NCBI RefSeq assembly: GCF_017302275.1
Contig: NZ_JAFLDR010000041.1
Span: forward strand, 1 to 34,438
DNA length: 34,438 nt
Direction: 5' to 3'
Source of the DNA: Sulfuritalea sp.
GTDB lineage: Bacteria; Pseudomonadota; Gammaproteobacteria; Burkholderiales; Rhodocyclaceae
How positions within the stretch are numbered: position 1 is the stretch's first letter; each line of letters opens with the position of its first letter. Shown one piece after another: positions 28,187 through 34,438 of the stretch. Made by a program: the position numbers and the translations under genes. The notes below the pieces were generated by a model that worked only from the letters and a program-made list of their open reading frames with translations, had not been told where the DNA came from and did no database searches.

Positions 28187-28215
28187 TTGCATCCACCCTG
28201 AGAGAGTCATATATT
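28187..28215 (+). promoter_or_regulatory. Candidate sigma70 promoter of the Cys-rich protein gene
   Basis: TTGCAT (28187-28192), 17 bases, TATATT (28210-28215). Transcription would start near 28222, so the first ATG (28220) would not be inside a normal leader. This favours the ATG at 28244 as the start. Confidence 0.5.
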
Positions 28216-28229
28216 AGATATGGCTAATA
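28212..28229. promoter_or_regulatory. Inverted repeat TATTAG-N6-CTAATA over the promoter
   Basis: A perfect 6-bp inverted repeat overlapping the -10 box and likely start of transcription. This is a good place for a repressor. The ArsR-rhodanese regulator at 28746-29405 is the nearest candidate. Confidence 0.5.
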
Positions 28230-28243
28230 CCCTAGGGCTGATC

Positions 28244-28600
28244 ATGGATTCCGACCGTATTGTGCTGGCCGACGAGACCTACCAAAAGGCAACCCAGTAC
28301 GAACTCGACTACGGTTGCTGTCCGCAGTGCGTACTTGCCACCGCGCAGGAAACCATCGGCATTGTCGGCGACCAGATGGTCAAGGCGAGCCATGGACTCT
28401 CGGGCGGCGGCGCCCCGTTCGGCGAAGGCGTCTGCGGCACGCTCACCGGCGGCCTTCTGGCGCTGAGCGCGAAGTACGGGCGCGATCGCGACAAACCGGA
28501 CAAGGGCCGCTACATCAACAACGTCAAGAAAGCGAAGAAGCTCAGGGAGCGCTTTCGCGCGGAGTTCGGCGGCATTGCCTGCCGCGAACTGCAGCAGTAG
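28244..28600 (+). CDS. C_GCAxxG_C_C-family redox protein, ended by an in-frame amber codon (118 aa)
   Basis: A Cys-rich protein of the C_GCAxxG_C_C type, with CCPQCV, SGGGAPFGEGVCGTLTGGLLAL, and IACREL near its end. Such proteins are thought to act in redox or metal chemistry; none is well characterised. The coding frame stops at TAG (28598-28600) but continues in the same frame with good coding sequence to 28723. The full protein would carry a further Cys (KCAHANG), as is usual for the fifth Cys of the family. The start at 28244 is chosen because of TAGGG six bases before it and the promoter position; the earlier ATG at 28220 is possible. Confidence 0.75.
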   Translation: MDSDRIVLADETYQKATQYELDYGCCPQCVLATAQETIGIVGDQMVKASHGLSGGGAPFGEGVCGTLTGGLLALSAKYGRDRDKPDKGRYINNVKKAKKLRERFRAEFGGIACRELQQ

Positions 28601-28723
28601 TTCACCGGCCGCACCTACGACATGTGGAATGCCGCCGAATACGAGGCTTTCGACTCCGCGCACGGCGGCAAGTGCGCCCATGCCAATGGCATCGTGACAA
28701 AATGGGTGATCGAGATCCTATAG
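28601..28723 (+). pseudogene. In-frame continuation of the Cys-rich gene after the amber codon
   Basis: The frame reads on from FTGRTYDMWNAAEYEAFDSA to KCAHANG, then WVIEIL and a TAG at 28721-28723, 40 codons. The composition is protein-like and the Cys suits the family's final conserved position. The stop at 28598 follows two CAG Gln codons, so a single C-to-T change from a CAG is the simplest origin. Confidence 0.65.
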
Positions 28724-28745
28724 GCGAACGAAGGAGGCGACCGGC

Positions 28746-29405
28746 TTAGGCCTCGACCGGCATGCCGGCGGCCTTCCACTCGGGAAAGCCGTCTTCCAGG
28801 CGCCGTGCCTTGTAGCCTTTTTCCCGCAACAGGGCCACGGCGTCCACCGACAACAGGCAATAGGGGCCGCGGCAGTAAGCGATGACCTCACGTCCCTTGG
28901 GCAGGCGCTTGAGGTGGCCGCCGAGGGCTTGCACGGTGATATTGACGGCGCCCGGCAAATGGCCCGCGGCATATTCCTCAGGCGGACGCACGTCGAGTAC
29001 GGTGACCAAGCCCAGCCGGGCGCGTTCCATAAGCTCTTCCGCCGGTATCGGTTCCAGGTCGTCACGCGCCGTGATGTAGGTGCGCAGCAGTTGCGAGACC
29101 TCGGCGACGCGAGTTTCCGCCACCACGCGCAGGGAACCCAGCAGATCGACGACATCGGGCCCCGCCACTTCGTAAAACACACGCACGCCTTCCTTGCGCG
29201 CCCGGACCAACCCGGCCAGGCGCAGTTCCTGGAGGTGCTTCGAGGCATTGGCGACCGACAGATGCGTCATGTTGGCCAGTTCATCGACGCCGCGCGGCCC
29301 CTGCGCGACGAACTCGAGCAGCTCCAAGCGGTTGGCATGGCCGACCGCCTTGGCCACCCGCGCCAGTTGTGCATAGACGTCCTGCTTGAAATTTCCGCCT
29401 GACAT
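28746..29405 (-). CDS. ArsR-family regulator fused to a rhodanese domain (219 aa)
   Basis: The N-terminal half is a winged helix of the ArsR/SmtB type (about 12-90, with GVDELANMTHLSVANASKHLQELRLAGLV). No Cys for metal binding is present in this half. The C-terminal rhodanese domain (about 115-215) has LDVRPPEEYAAGHLPGAVNI and the active-site loop CRGPYC with Cys178 and Cys183. Such fusions probably sense sulfane sulfur or oxidants through the rhodanese Cys. A GAGGAG site lies before it: 10 bases to the ATG at 29405 and 4 bases to a TTG at 29411. Convergent with the Cys-rich gene. The inverted repeats at 28212 and 30241 are candidate targets. Confidence 0.92.
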   Translation of the reverse strand: MSGGNFKQDVYAQLARVAKAVGHANRLELLEFVAQGPRGVDELANMTHLSVANASKHLQELRLAGLVRARKEGVRVFYEVAGPDVVDLLGSLRVVAETRVAEVSQLLRTYITARDDLEPIPAEELMERARLGLVTVLDVRPPEEYAAGHLPGAVNITVQALGGHLKRLPKGREVIAYCRGPYCLLSVDAVALLREKGYKARRLEDGFPEWKAAGMPVEA

Positions 29406-29469
29406 TTGCAATGCGCTCCTCGTTGTTCGCCAGCGTTCGCCTGCCTGCGCGTCCCTGAATTGTACCGGG

Positions 29470-29790
29470 CTAGCCCGACAGCGGCCTCATGAAGTCATCG
29501 TGGATCGCCTGCAAGCGAACCATCAACGCATTTAGCGTCCCTGGCGCCACTCCCAGCCCGGCAAGGTGAATGCGGATCTCCTCCGGCGTCAGGATGAACG
29601 CATCTTCCGGCTGCAGCGCGACATCGCGGATGGCCAGGCTCGGGAACCCCTCGCCATGCGCATCACGGGTTTCGCTGTGCACCACGCTGTGCGGCCAGCC
29701 GGTGACCGCTTCGATGGCTTCCGCATAGCGGGTGTAGAGGCCGCAACGCCCGCCGGGGGGCTGCTGCGAAATGACCTTGACCGGACTCAC
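29470..29790 (-). CDS. Small protein of unknown function (106 aa)
   Basis: Starts at a GTG (29790), 13 bases after the DsrE-like gene's stop, so the two are probably one operon. Landmarks are GGRCGLYTRYAEAIEAVTGWP and HGEGFPSLAI, with a single Cys (16). I do not recognise the family. The tight linkage to a DsrE-like gene suggests a role in the same sulfur or redox process. The ribosome site is weak. Confidence 0.65.
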   Translation of the reverse strand: MSPVKVISQQPPGGRCGLYTRYAEAIEAVTGWPHSVVHSETRDAHGEGFPSLAIRDVALQPEDAFILTPEEIRIHLAGLGVAPGTLNALMVRLQAIHDDFMRPLSG

Positions 29791-29803
29791 GACGGGCGGC
29801 CCA

Positions 29804-30157
29804 TCAGAACACCAGAACCTTGTCAGCCCAGACCGTCCATTCGGTCAGTTGCGCCAGCGTGCCGCGCAGCGCGCCCGCCACCAGCTCGCCTTCGGCGATG
29901 CCACGCGCGTCCATGCAGGTGCCGCAGACAGCTACCTCGGCGTTGCGCCGCGCGACCATGCCCAGCATGTCGCCGGCGTTGTAGTAACCCTGGGGCACCT
30001 TCTGCCCGGACTTGGCGCAGGCGGCGGCATCGCCCATGAGGAACACACGGACCTGCCCGCCCTCGACCTTGGCCAGCGAAATCGCAAGGCGCAAGGCGTT
30101 GTAACTGCGCTCCGTGCCATACGGCGGATCGTTGAGTATGAATAGATGCTTTGCCAT
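29804..30157 (-). CDS. DsrE/DsrF-like sulfur-relay protein (117 aa)
   Basis: A small cytoplasmic protein of the DsrE/DsrF/TusD family, which carries sulfur as a persulfide on a Cys. The fold signature is MAKHLFILNDPPYGTERSYNALRLA, VRVFLMGDA, and the CGTCMDARG segment with Cys78 and Cys81, the likely active Cys. The ATG at 30157 with GGAGG is preferred over the frame extension to 30247. It is divergent from the hydroxylase gene and shares the region 30158-30320 with it. Other Dsr proteins are absent here, so a role in dissimilatory sulfur oxidation cannot be claimed. Confidence 0.88.
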   Translation of the reverse strand: MAKHLFILNDPPYGTERSYNALRLAISLAKVEGGQVRVFLMGDAAACAKSGQKVPQGYYNAGDMLGMVARRNAEVAVCGTCMDARGIAEGELVAGALRGTLAQLTEWTVWADKVLVF

Positions 30158-30214
30158 TTCCCTTGCCTCCAATCTTTTCCGAACAGGGCGGTCGGCCCCG
30201 CGGGGAATTGCCCC

Positions 30215-30243
30215 TTGACATCCCGCAGCGGCCTTCGTACTAT
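30215..30243 (+). promoter_or_regulatory. Strong sigma70 promoter for the hydroxylase operon
   Basis: TTGACA (30215-30220), a 17-base spacer, and TACTAT (30238-30243). This is a near-consensus promoter, 77 bases upstream of the hydroxylase start. The inverted repeats at 30241-30270 begin within its -10, so a repressor there would block it. Confidence 0.8.
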
Positions 30244-30274
30244 TCAACTGTTTGGTTGATTATTTGAATATTAG
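30241..30274. promoter_or_regulatory. Nested inverted repeats, probable operator
   Basis: TATTCAA (30241-30247) and TTGAATA (30264-30270) form an inverted repeat with 16 bases between. Inside it, TCAAC-N6-GTTGA (30244-30259) forms a second one. It continues into TATTAG (30269-30274), the same hexamer as in the repeat at 28212. The position over the -10 fits an ArsR-type repressor. Confidence 0.65.
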
Positions 30275-30320
30275 CCGCTTCTCATTCCGGGCGCAAGCGG
30301 CATTTACGAGGAGGGTTCGC

Positions 30321-31184
30321 ATGGCGTTCAATGAATTTGCGCTGGCCAACGAAACGGTGACCCGGCTTTCCTTCTTCTTCGGCATCTTCGCCCTGATGGC
30401 GGTCTGGGAAGTCGCCGCACCGCGCCGTGCGCGCTTGCATACCCGCACCCGGCGCTGGAGCGCCAACCTCGGGCTGGTGGTGTTCAACACCGTGCTGGTG
30501 CGCCTGACCTTCCCCTTCGCCTCCGTGGCCTTCGCCACGCTGGCCGCGCAGCGCGGCTGGGGCCTGCTCAACAACATCGACCTGCCCGACGGGCTGGCGC
30601 TGGTGCTGGCCGTGGTTGCAATGGACTTCGCGATATGGGTCCAGCACGTGATGGTCCATGCCGTGCCGGTGCTGTGGCGCCTGCATCAGGTGCACCACGC
30701 CGACCCGGATTACGACTTGACCACCGGCGCGCGCTTCCACCCGCTCGAGATCATCCTCTCGATGCTGATCAAGTTCGCCGTGATCGCCGTGATCGGCGCA
30801 CCGGCCGCCGCCGTGCTGGTATTCGAGGTGCTGCTCAATGCCACGGCGATGTTCAACCACGGCAACGTCAAGCTGCCCGCCGCTGCCGATGCCGGCCTGC
30901 GCGTGCTGCTGGTGACGCCCGACATGCACCGCGTGCACCACTCCACCGACAACGCCGAGGCCAACAGCAACTTCGGTTTCAACCTTTCGGTCTGGGACCG
31001 ACTCTTTGGCACCTACCGTGCCGCCACACGCCTGCCGCAGGAGAGCATGGAAATCGGCGTCGCCGGCCTTGGCGGCGACCCGCGCTGCGTCAGCCTGCCC
31101 GGGATGCTGGCAATTCCCTTCATCAATTCCGGCGAGGGCTATGCAATCGGCCACGGCGGCGCGGCCGGCCATGAAGCCCGCTAG
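30321..31184 (+). CDS. Sterol desaturase / fatty acid hydroxylase family protein (287 aa)
   Basis: A di-iron membrane oxygenase. The His motifs HVMVH (about 110-114), HQVHH (121-125) and HRVHH (near residue 215), with FHPLE and NHGN between, form the usual eight-His metal site. Several membrane segments lie before and between the His boxes. The substrate is unknown. The ATG at 30321 has GAGGAGG upstream. Its gene overlaps the next one by 14 bases. In this setting, next to rhodanese and ArsR genes, hydroxylation of a lipid is the family expectation but not shown. Confidence 0.9.
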   Translation: MAFNEFALANETVTRLSFFFGIFALMAVWEVAAPRRARLHTRTRRWSANLGLVVFNTVLVRLTFPFASVAFATLAAQRGWGLLNNIDLPDGLALVLAVVAMDFAIWVQHVMVHAVPVLWRLHQVHHADPDYDLTTGARFHPLEIILSMLIKFAVIAVIGAPAAAVLVFEVLLNATAMFNHGNVKLPAAADAGLRVLLVTPDMHRVHHSTDNAEANSNFGFNLSVWDRLFGTYRAATRLPQESMEIGVAGLGGDPRCVSLPGMLAIPFINSGEGYAIGHGGAAGHEAR

Positions 31185-32190
31185 CCTGGCACGCCTCGCC
31201 CTGGGCATCGCCCTGGTCGCGGGCCTGGCCCTGGCCTTCGCCAACCGCGAACAGTTCTCGCAGGAGGCGCTGCAAGCCTGGCTTACGTCGGCCGGCTGGT
31301 GGGCGCCAGTTTTGTTCATCGCGATCTACGCCGCCGGCACCGTGCTGTTCCTCCCCGGTTCGGTGCTGACGCTGACCGCCGGCGCCCTGTTCGGCATCCT
31401 GCCCGGTGCACTCTACAGCCTGGCCGGCGCCACGCTGGGCGCCGTGCTGGCCTTCCTCGTCGCGCGCCACCTGGCCGGCGAGTGGGTGGCGCGGAAGGCC
31501 GGCGGACACCTCAAGCAACTGATCGAGGGCGTCGAGGCCGAGGGCTGGCGCTTCGTCGCCTTCGTCCGGCTGGTTCCGCTCTTCCCCTTCAATGTGGTGA
31601 ATTACGCCCTGGGCCTGACACGCATTCCGCTGGCCGCCTACGCACTGGCTTCCGCCGTGTGCATGCTGCCCGGCGCGCTGGCCTATGCCTGGCTGGGCCA
31701 TGCCGGGCGCGCGGCGCTGGCCGGTGATGCCAACGCCATCCGCAACGGCCTGCTGGCGCTGGCCGTCGCAGCGGCGCTGATGTTCCTGCCGCGCCTGGTG
31801 CGCCAGTTCAAGGCCGGCCTGATGATCACGCCGGAAATGCTGCGCGCTCTGCAGGCGGCAGGCGGCATTGCCGTGATCGACGTCCGCGAGGCAAAGGACT
31901 TCGATGGCGAAACCGGCCATGTGCCCGGCGCCATCAACCTGCCGCTGGGCGAGTTGCGGGCGCGCATCGATGAACTCGGCTCCTGGCGCAAGGACGGGAT
32001 CGTGCTGATCTGCCGCACCCAGGTGCGTTCGGGGCAGGCCGCGCGCCTGCTGGCGAAGCATGGCTTTTCCGGCCTGCGCGTCGTACGCGGCGGCATCCTC
32101 GCCTGGCGCGAACTGGGCTATCCGACCGCCGGCGCCACCACTCCCGCCACCCCTATCGCGGAGAACGCCCTTGGCCACCATCACGCTTGA
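31171..32190 (+). CDS. VTT (TVP38/SNARE-associated) membrane protein fused to a rhodanese domain (339 aa)
   Basis: The N-terminal part (about 1-215) has about five membrane segments with the TVP38/VTT pattern (FLPGSVLTLTAGALFG, FVRLVPLFPFNVVNYALGLT). The C-terminal part (about 220-325) is a rhodanese domain with IDVREAKDFDGETGHVPGAINLPL and active Cys281 in ICRTQVRSG. It may move sulfur across or at the membrane. The start at 31171 overlaps the hydroxylase stop. The end (ENALGHHHA) overlaps the start of the next gene by 20 bases, so translation is coupled. Confidence 0.9.
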   Translation: MKPASLARLALGIALVAGLALAFANREQFSQEALQAWLTSAGWWAPVLFIAIYAAGTVLFLPGSVLTLTAGALFGILPGALYSLAGATLGAVLAFLVARHLAGEWVARKAGGHLKQLIEGVEAEGWRFVAFVRLVPLFPFNVVNYALGLTRIPLAAYALASAVCMLPGALAYAWLGHAGRAALAGDANAIRNGLLALAVAAALMFLPRLVRQFKAGLMITPEMLRALQAAGGIAVIDVREAKDFDGETGHVPGAINLPLGELRARIDELGSWRKDGIVLICRTQVRSGQAARLLAKHGFSGLRVVRGGILAWRELGYPTAGATTPATPIAENALGHHHA

Positions 32191-34438
32191 ACAACCCATC
32201 GGCGGCTTTCCGCGCGCGCCGCATTGCGTCACGGCGGACGAGCAGGACACCCTGCCCTCGCGCTATGGCTGGCCGGTCAAGCTGCTGTCGCTGGCGGCCT
32301 TCACCCTGGCCTTCGTCGGCTGGCTCAACGAGACCTGGCTATTCCTTTTCGAGAGCCCGATCTGGCTCAACCGTTACACCGAATACGCCATCATCCTGGC
32401 CTTCGGCATCTGGCGCATCGTCGCCGAAAAAAATGCCTACACGCGGCGCCGCCTGATCATCCTGGTCGGCGTGGTCACCGGCCTGTGGTGGCTGGTGCCC
32501 TGGCTTAATCCCTTCTTCGAACCCTACATCGGCTACCTCTGGTCGCAACCGGTGTTTCCCTCTTTGCATACGCCGGGCACGTTGACTTTCTTCCTCGTGC
32601 TGGCGCTGGTCTTCTTTTTCGGCCGGCGCGTGATCTGCGGCTTCGGCTGCCCCTGCGTCGGCATCCGCGAGACGGTGGGCTTCGCCTTCCGCGAGAATTC
32701 CCCGCGCGGCGAATTGGCCTGGAAGCTGCGCCACATCAAATGGCTGTTCTTCGTCTACTACGTCGGCGTGCTGGTGGTGACGCAATACCCGCCCAACTCC
32801 TGGACGATTTCCTTCGTTAGCGGCTTTTACCTGCTGGTCGCCGCCACCTACTTCGGCACCTTTTTCATCGCGCCGCTGGTCGGCAACCGAGCCTACTGCC
32901 GCTTCCTCTGCCCCTTCGGCGCCACCTTCGGCCTGCTCAACCATGCCGGCTTCTACGACGTGAAGATGGACGAGAAACGCTGCATCGACTGCGGCCGCTG
33001 CGAACAGGCCTGCGACATGGGCATCCCGGTGTGGAAGCAGGGCAAGGCCCACGGCCGCGTCACCGGCCTCGAAGACTGCATGGGCTGCGCGCGCTGCGTG
33101 GTCTCCTGCCCCACCGACGCGCTGGAAATCCGCGACGTGCGCAACCTGCTGCGTCCGGCGCTGAGGCAGGACGCGACCCATCTCCTGCGCCGCGTCGCCG
33201 CGCCGGAACTGCCGCGCATCGACGCCTGCGCCGAGCGCCTGCCGCTGGCCGAGATCCAGGCCCAGGCCACGCGCTGCCTCGACTGCGGCGAACCGACCTG
33301 CCGCACGGCCTGCCCGCTGCACAACCGCATACCCGAGTGGCTGATGCAGGCCGCCAAGGGCAGGATCGAGGCCGCCGCCGAAATCATGGCCTCTACCTCG
33401 CCGATGCCGGAACTCTGCGGCGCGCTGTGCCCGCAGGACCGGCTCTGCGAAGGCTCCTGTGCCCGCGTGCGGCAGGGCGAGGCGGCCGTCGCCATCGGCG
33501 CCATCGAGCACGCGGTGACCGAGGAAGCCCTGGCCCGCGGCTGGCGTCCGCAACTGGCACCGGCCAAACGCATCGACAAGGACGCCGCGGTAATCGGCGC
33601 CGGCCCGGCCGGACTGGCCTTCGCCGAGGCAATGAATCGCGCCGGCTGGAACGTGACGGTTTACGACCGCGATACGCAGGTCGGCGGCATGCTGTCCAGC
33701 GGCCTGCCACCCTTCCGCTTCGACAAGCGCGCGCTGGACCGCCGCCGCATCCTGCTGGAGCAGGCCGGCATCCGTTTCGAGCTCGGCACCGAGGTCGATG
33801 CCGAACGCTTCCTGCAATTGCGCGACGACAACGAGGCGGTCTTCCTCGGCCTCGGCGCGCGCCAGGCGCGCGAGGTTTCGCTGCCGGGGCGCGAGCTGTT
33901 CGGCGTCGATGACGCGTTGTCCTATCTCGGCCGCATCAACCGTGGCAAGGACGGAGCCGTCGCCGGCAGCCTCGTCGGCAAGCGTGTGCTGGTGCTGGGC
34001 GGCGGCGACACGGCGATGGATTGCGCGCGCGCCGCGTTGCGCGACGGCGCAACCAGTGTGGCGATCGCCTATCGCGGCACGGCCGAGAAGCTGCGTGCCA
34101 ACCCGCACGAGCGCGTCGCGGCGATTGAGGAAGGCGTGAGTTTCCTCTTCGAGCACACGCCGCTCGCCATCGAAGGCGACGCCTCAGTGCGTAGCGTGAA
34201 CTTCAAAGTCGGCGCTGACGCTACGGCGATTTCCGTGCCCTGTGATGCCGTGATCCTCGCCTTCGGCCAGCAGCCGGCGGCGCCCTACTGGCTTGAAGCC
34301 GGCGGCGTCGCCACCGAATACGGCGCGATCAAGGTCGACGCCCACGGCCGCACTTCCCACCCGCGCATCTTCGCCGGCGGCGATGCCGTGCATGGCGCCG
34401 ACCTGATCGTCACCGCCGCCGCCGCCGGCCGCCGCGCC
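32171..34438 (+). CDS. Membrane polyferredoxin fused to a GltD-like FAD/NAD(P) oxidoreductase, C-terminus cut off (756 codons seen)
   Basis: A long frame from a TTG start (32171, GGAGA at eight bases) that is still open at the window end. Residues 1-260 hold about five membrane segments and two Cys clusters, CGFGCPC (156-162) and CRFLCPFG (243-250), like NosR/NapH proteins. Then come two 4Fe-4S motifs: CIDCGRCEQAC (271-281) and CMGCARCVVSC (303-313). From 365 it is like the glutamate synthase small subunit or NfnB: CLDCGEPTCRTACP (369-382), the cluster 416-430, FAD site IGAGPAGLAFAE (475-486), and GGGDTAMDCA for NAD(P). So it may move electrons between NAD(P)H, FAD, Fe-S centres and the quinone pool. 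Probably only a few tens of residues are missing. Confidence 0.9.
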   Translation, partial: MATITLEQPIGGFPRAPHCVTADEQDTLPSRYGWPVKLLSLAAFTLAFVGWLNETWLFLFESPIWLNRYTEYAIILAFGIWRIVAEKNAYTRRRLIILVGVVTGLWWLVPWLNPFFEPYIGYLWSQPVFPSLHTPGTLTFFLVLALVFFFGRRVICGFGCPCVGIRETVGFAFRENSPRGELAWKLRHIKWLFFVYYVGVLVVTQYPPNSWTISFVSGFYLLVAATYFGTFFIAPLVGNRAYCRFLCPFGATFGLLNHAGFYDVKMDEKRCIDCGRCEQACDMGIPVWKQGKAHGRVTGLEDCMGCARCVVSCPTDALEIRDVRNLLRPALRQDATHLLRRVAAPELPRIDACAERLPLAEIQAQATRCLDCGEPTCRTACPLHNRIPEWLMQAAKGRIEAAAEIMASTSPMPELCGALCPQDRLCEGSCARVRQGEAAVAIGAIEHAVTEEALARGWRPQLAPAKRIDKDAAVIGAGPAGLAFAEAMNRAGWNVTVYDRDTQVGGMLSSGLPPFRFDKRALDRRRILLEQAGIRFELGTEVDAERFLQLRDDNEAVFLGLGARQAREVSLPGRELFGVDDALSYLGRINRGKDGAVAGSLVGKRVLVLGGGDTAMDCARAALRDGATSVAIAYRGTAEKLRANPHERVAAIEEGVSFLFEHTPLAIEGDASVRSVNFKVGADATAISVPCDAVILAFGQQPAAPYWLEAGGVATEYGAIKVDAHGRTSHPRIFAGGDAVHGADLIVTAAAAGRRA

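Noticed and set aside
28598-28600. TAG as a pyrrolysine codon
   Set aside because: No sign of pyrrolysine use in the window, and the neighbouring CAG codons make a simple C-to-T mutation more likely.
32339-34156. 605-aa minus-strand open frame
   Set aside because: Opposite the polyferredoxin-flavoprotein, whose Cys clusters and nucleotide sites are clear.

Overview
The window is GC-rich bacterial DNA with dense, short-spaced genes, Shine-Dalgarno starts and sigma70-like promoters. PHA-type phasin, hybrid histidine kinases, HD-GYP proteins, GlcF and a NosR/NapH-like polyferredoxin together suggest a betaproteobacterium, perhaps Rhodocyclales. This placement rests on gene content only; no rRNA or tRNA gene was seen.

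Layout. 1-1774 (minus): an exported protein cut by the window edge and an unrecognised membrane protein. 1775-2371: a long intergenic stretch holding a stray 66-bp copy of part of eamA, a dispersed repeat, a candidate promoter and a possible small ORF. 2372-6561 (plus): two translationally coupled hybrid histidine kinases. 6741-9949 (minus): an HD-GYP phosphodiesterase, an unrecognised 391-aa protein and adenylate kinase. 10161-11054 (plus): an EamA-type exporter. 11169-18584: the most interesting region, with a periplasmic binding protein, a TetR regulator, an acyl-CoA ligase of the phenylacetate-CoA ligase family, a MeaB-type GTPase, and split large and small subunits of a divergent B12-dependent acyl-CoA mutase ending at a strong terminator. 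18687-22178: phasin-like protein, beta-hydroxyacid-dehydrogenase/imine-reductase-like enzyme, thiamine-binding-family protein, HIT protein, alpha/beta hydrolase and a small membrane protein. 22183-28086 (minus): GlcF, methionine gamma-lyase, and an HD-GYP/hybrid kinase pair. 28187-34438: a sulfur/redox-type cluster with a Cys-rich protein interrupted by an amber codon, an ArsR-rhodanese regulator, a DsrE-like protein, a sterol-desaturase-like hydroxylase, a VTT-rhodanese fusion and a membrane polyferredoxin fused to a GltD-like flavoprotein that runs off the end.

How the parts fit. Three near-identical sites beginning TTGACCGACCG lie upstream of the binding protein (12421-12442), the ligase (13469-13499) and the mutase (16302-16332). 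In the last two the site fills the 17-bp spacer of a good sigma70 promoter. This points to one TetR regulon for uptake, CoA activation and carbon-skeleton rearrangement of an unknown carboxylic acid. In the mutase, the position of the methylmalonyl-CoA carboxylate-binding Arg is Gln, as in isobutyryl-CoA and 2-hydroxyisobutyryl-CoA mutases, while two other specificity positions (Thr56, Ile84) match none of the characterised enzymes I know. A new substrate is likely. The second candidate system is the operon starting at 30321, driven by a consensus-like promoter (30215-30243) with inverted repeats overlapping its -10, next to an ArsR-rhodanese gene: a probable sulfane-sulfur-responsive redox operon.
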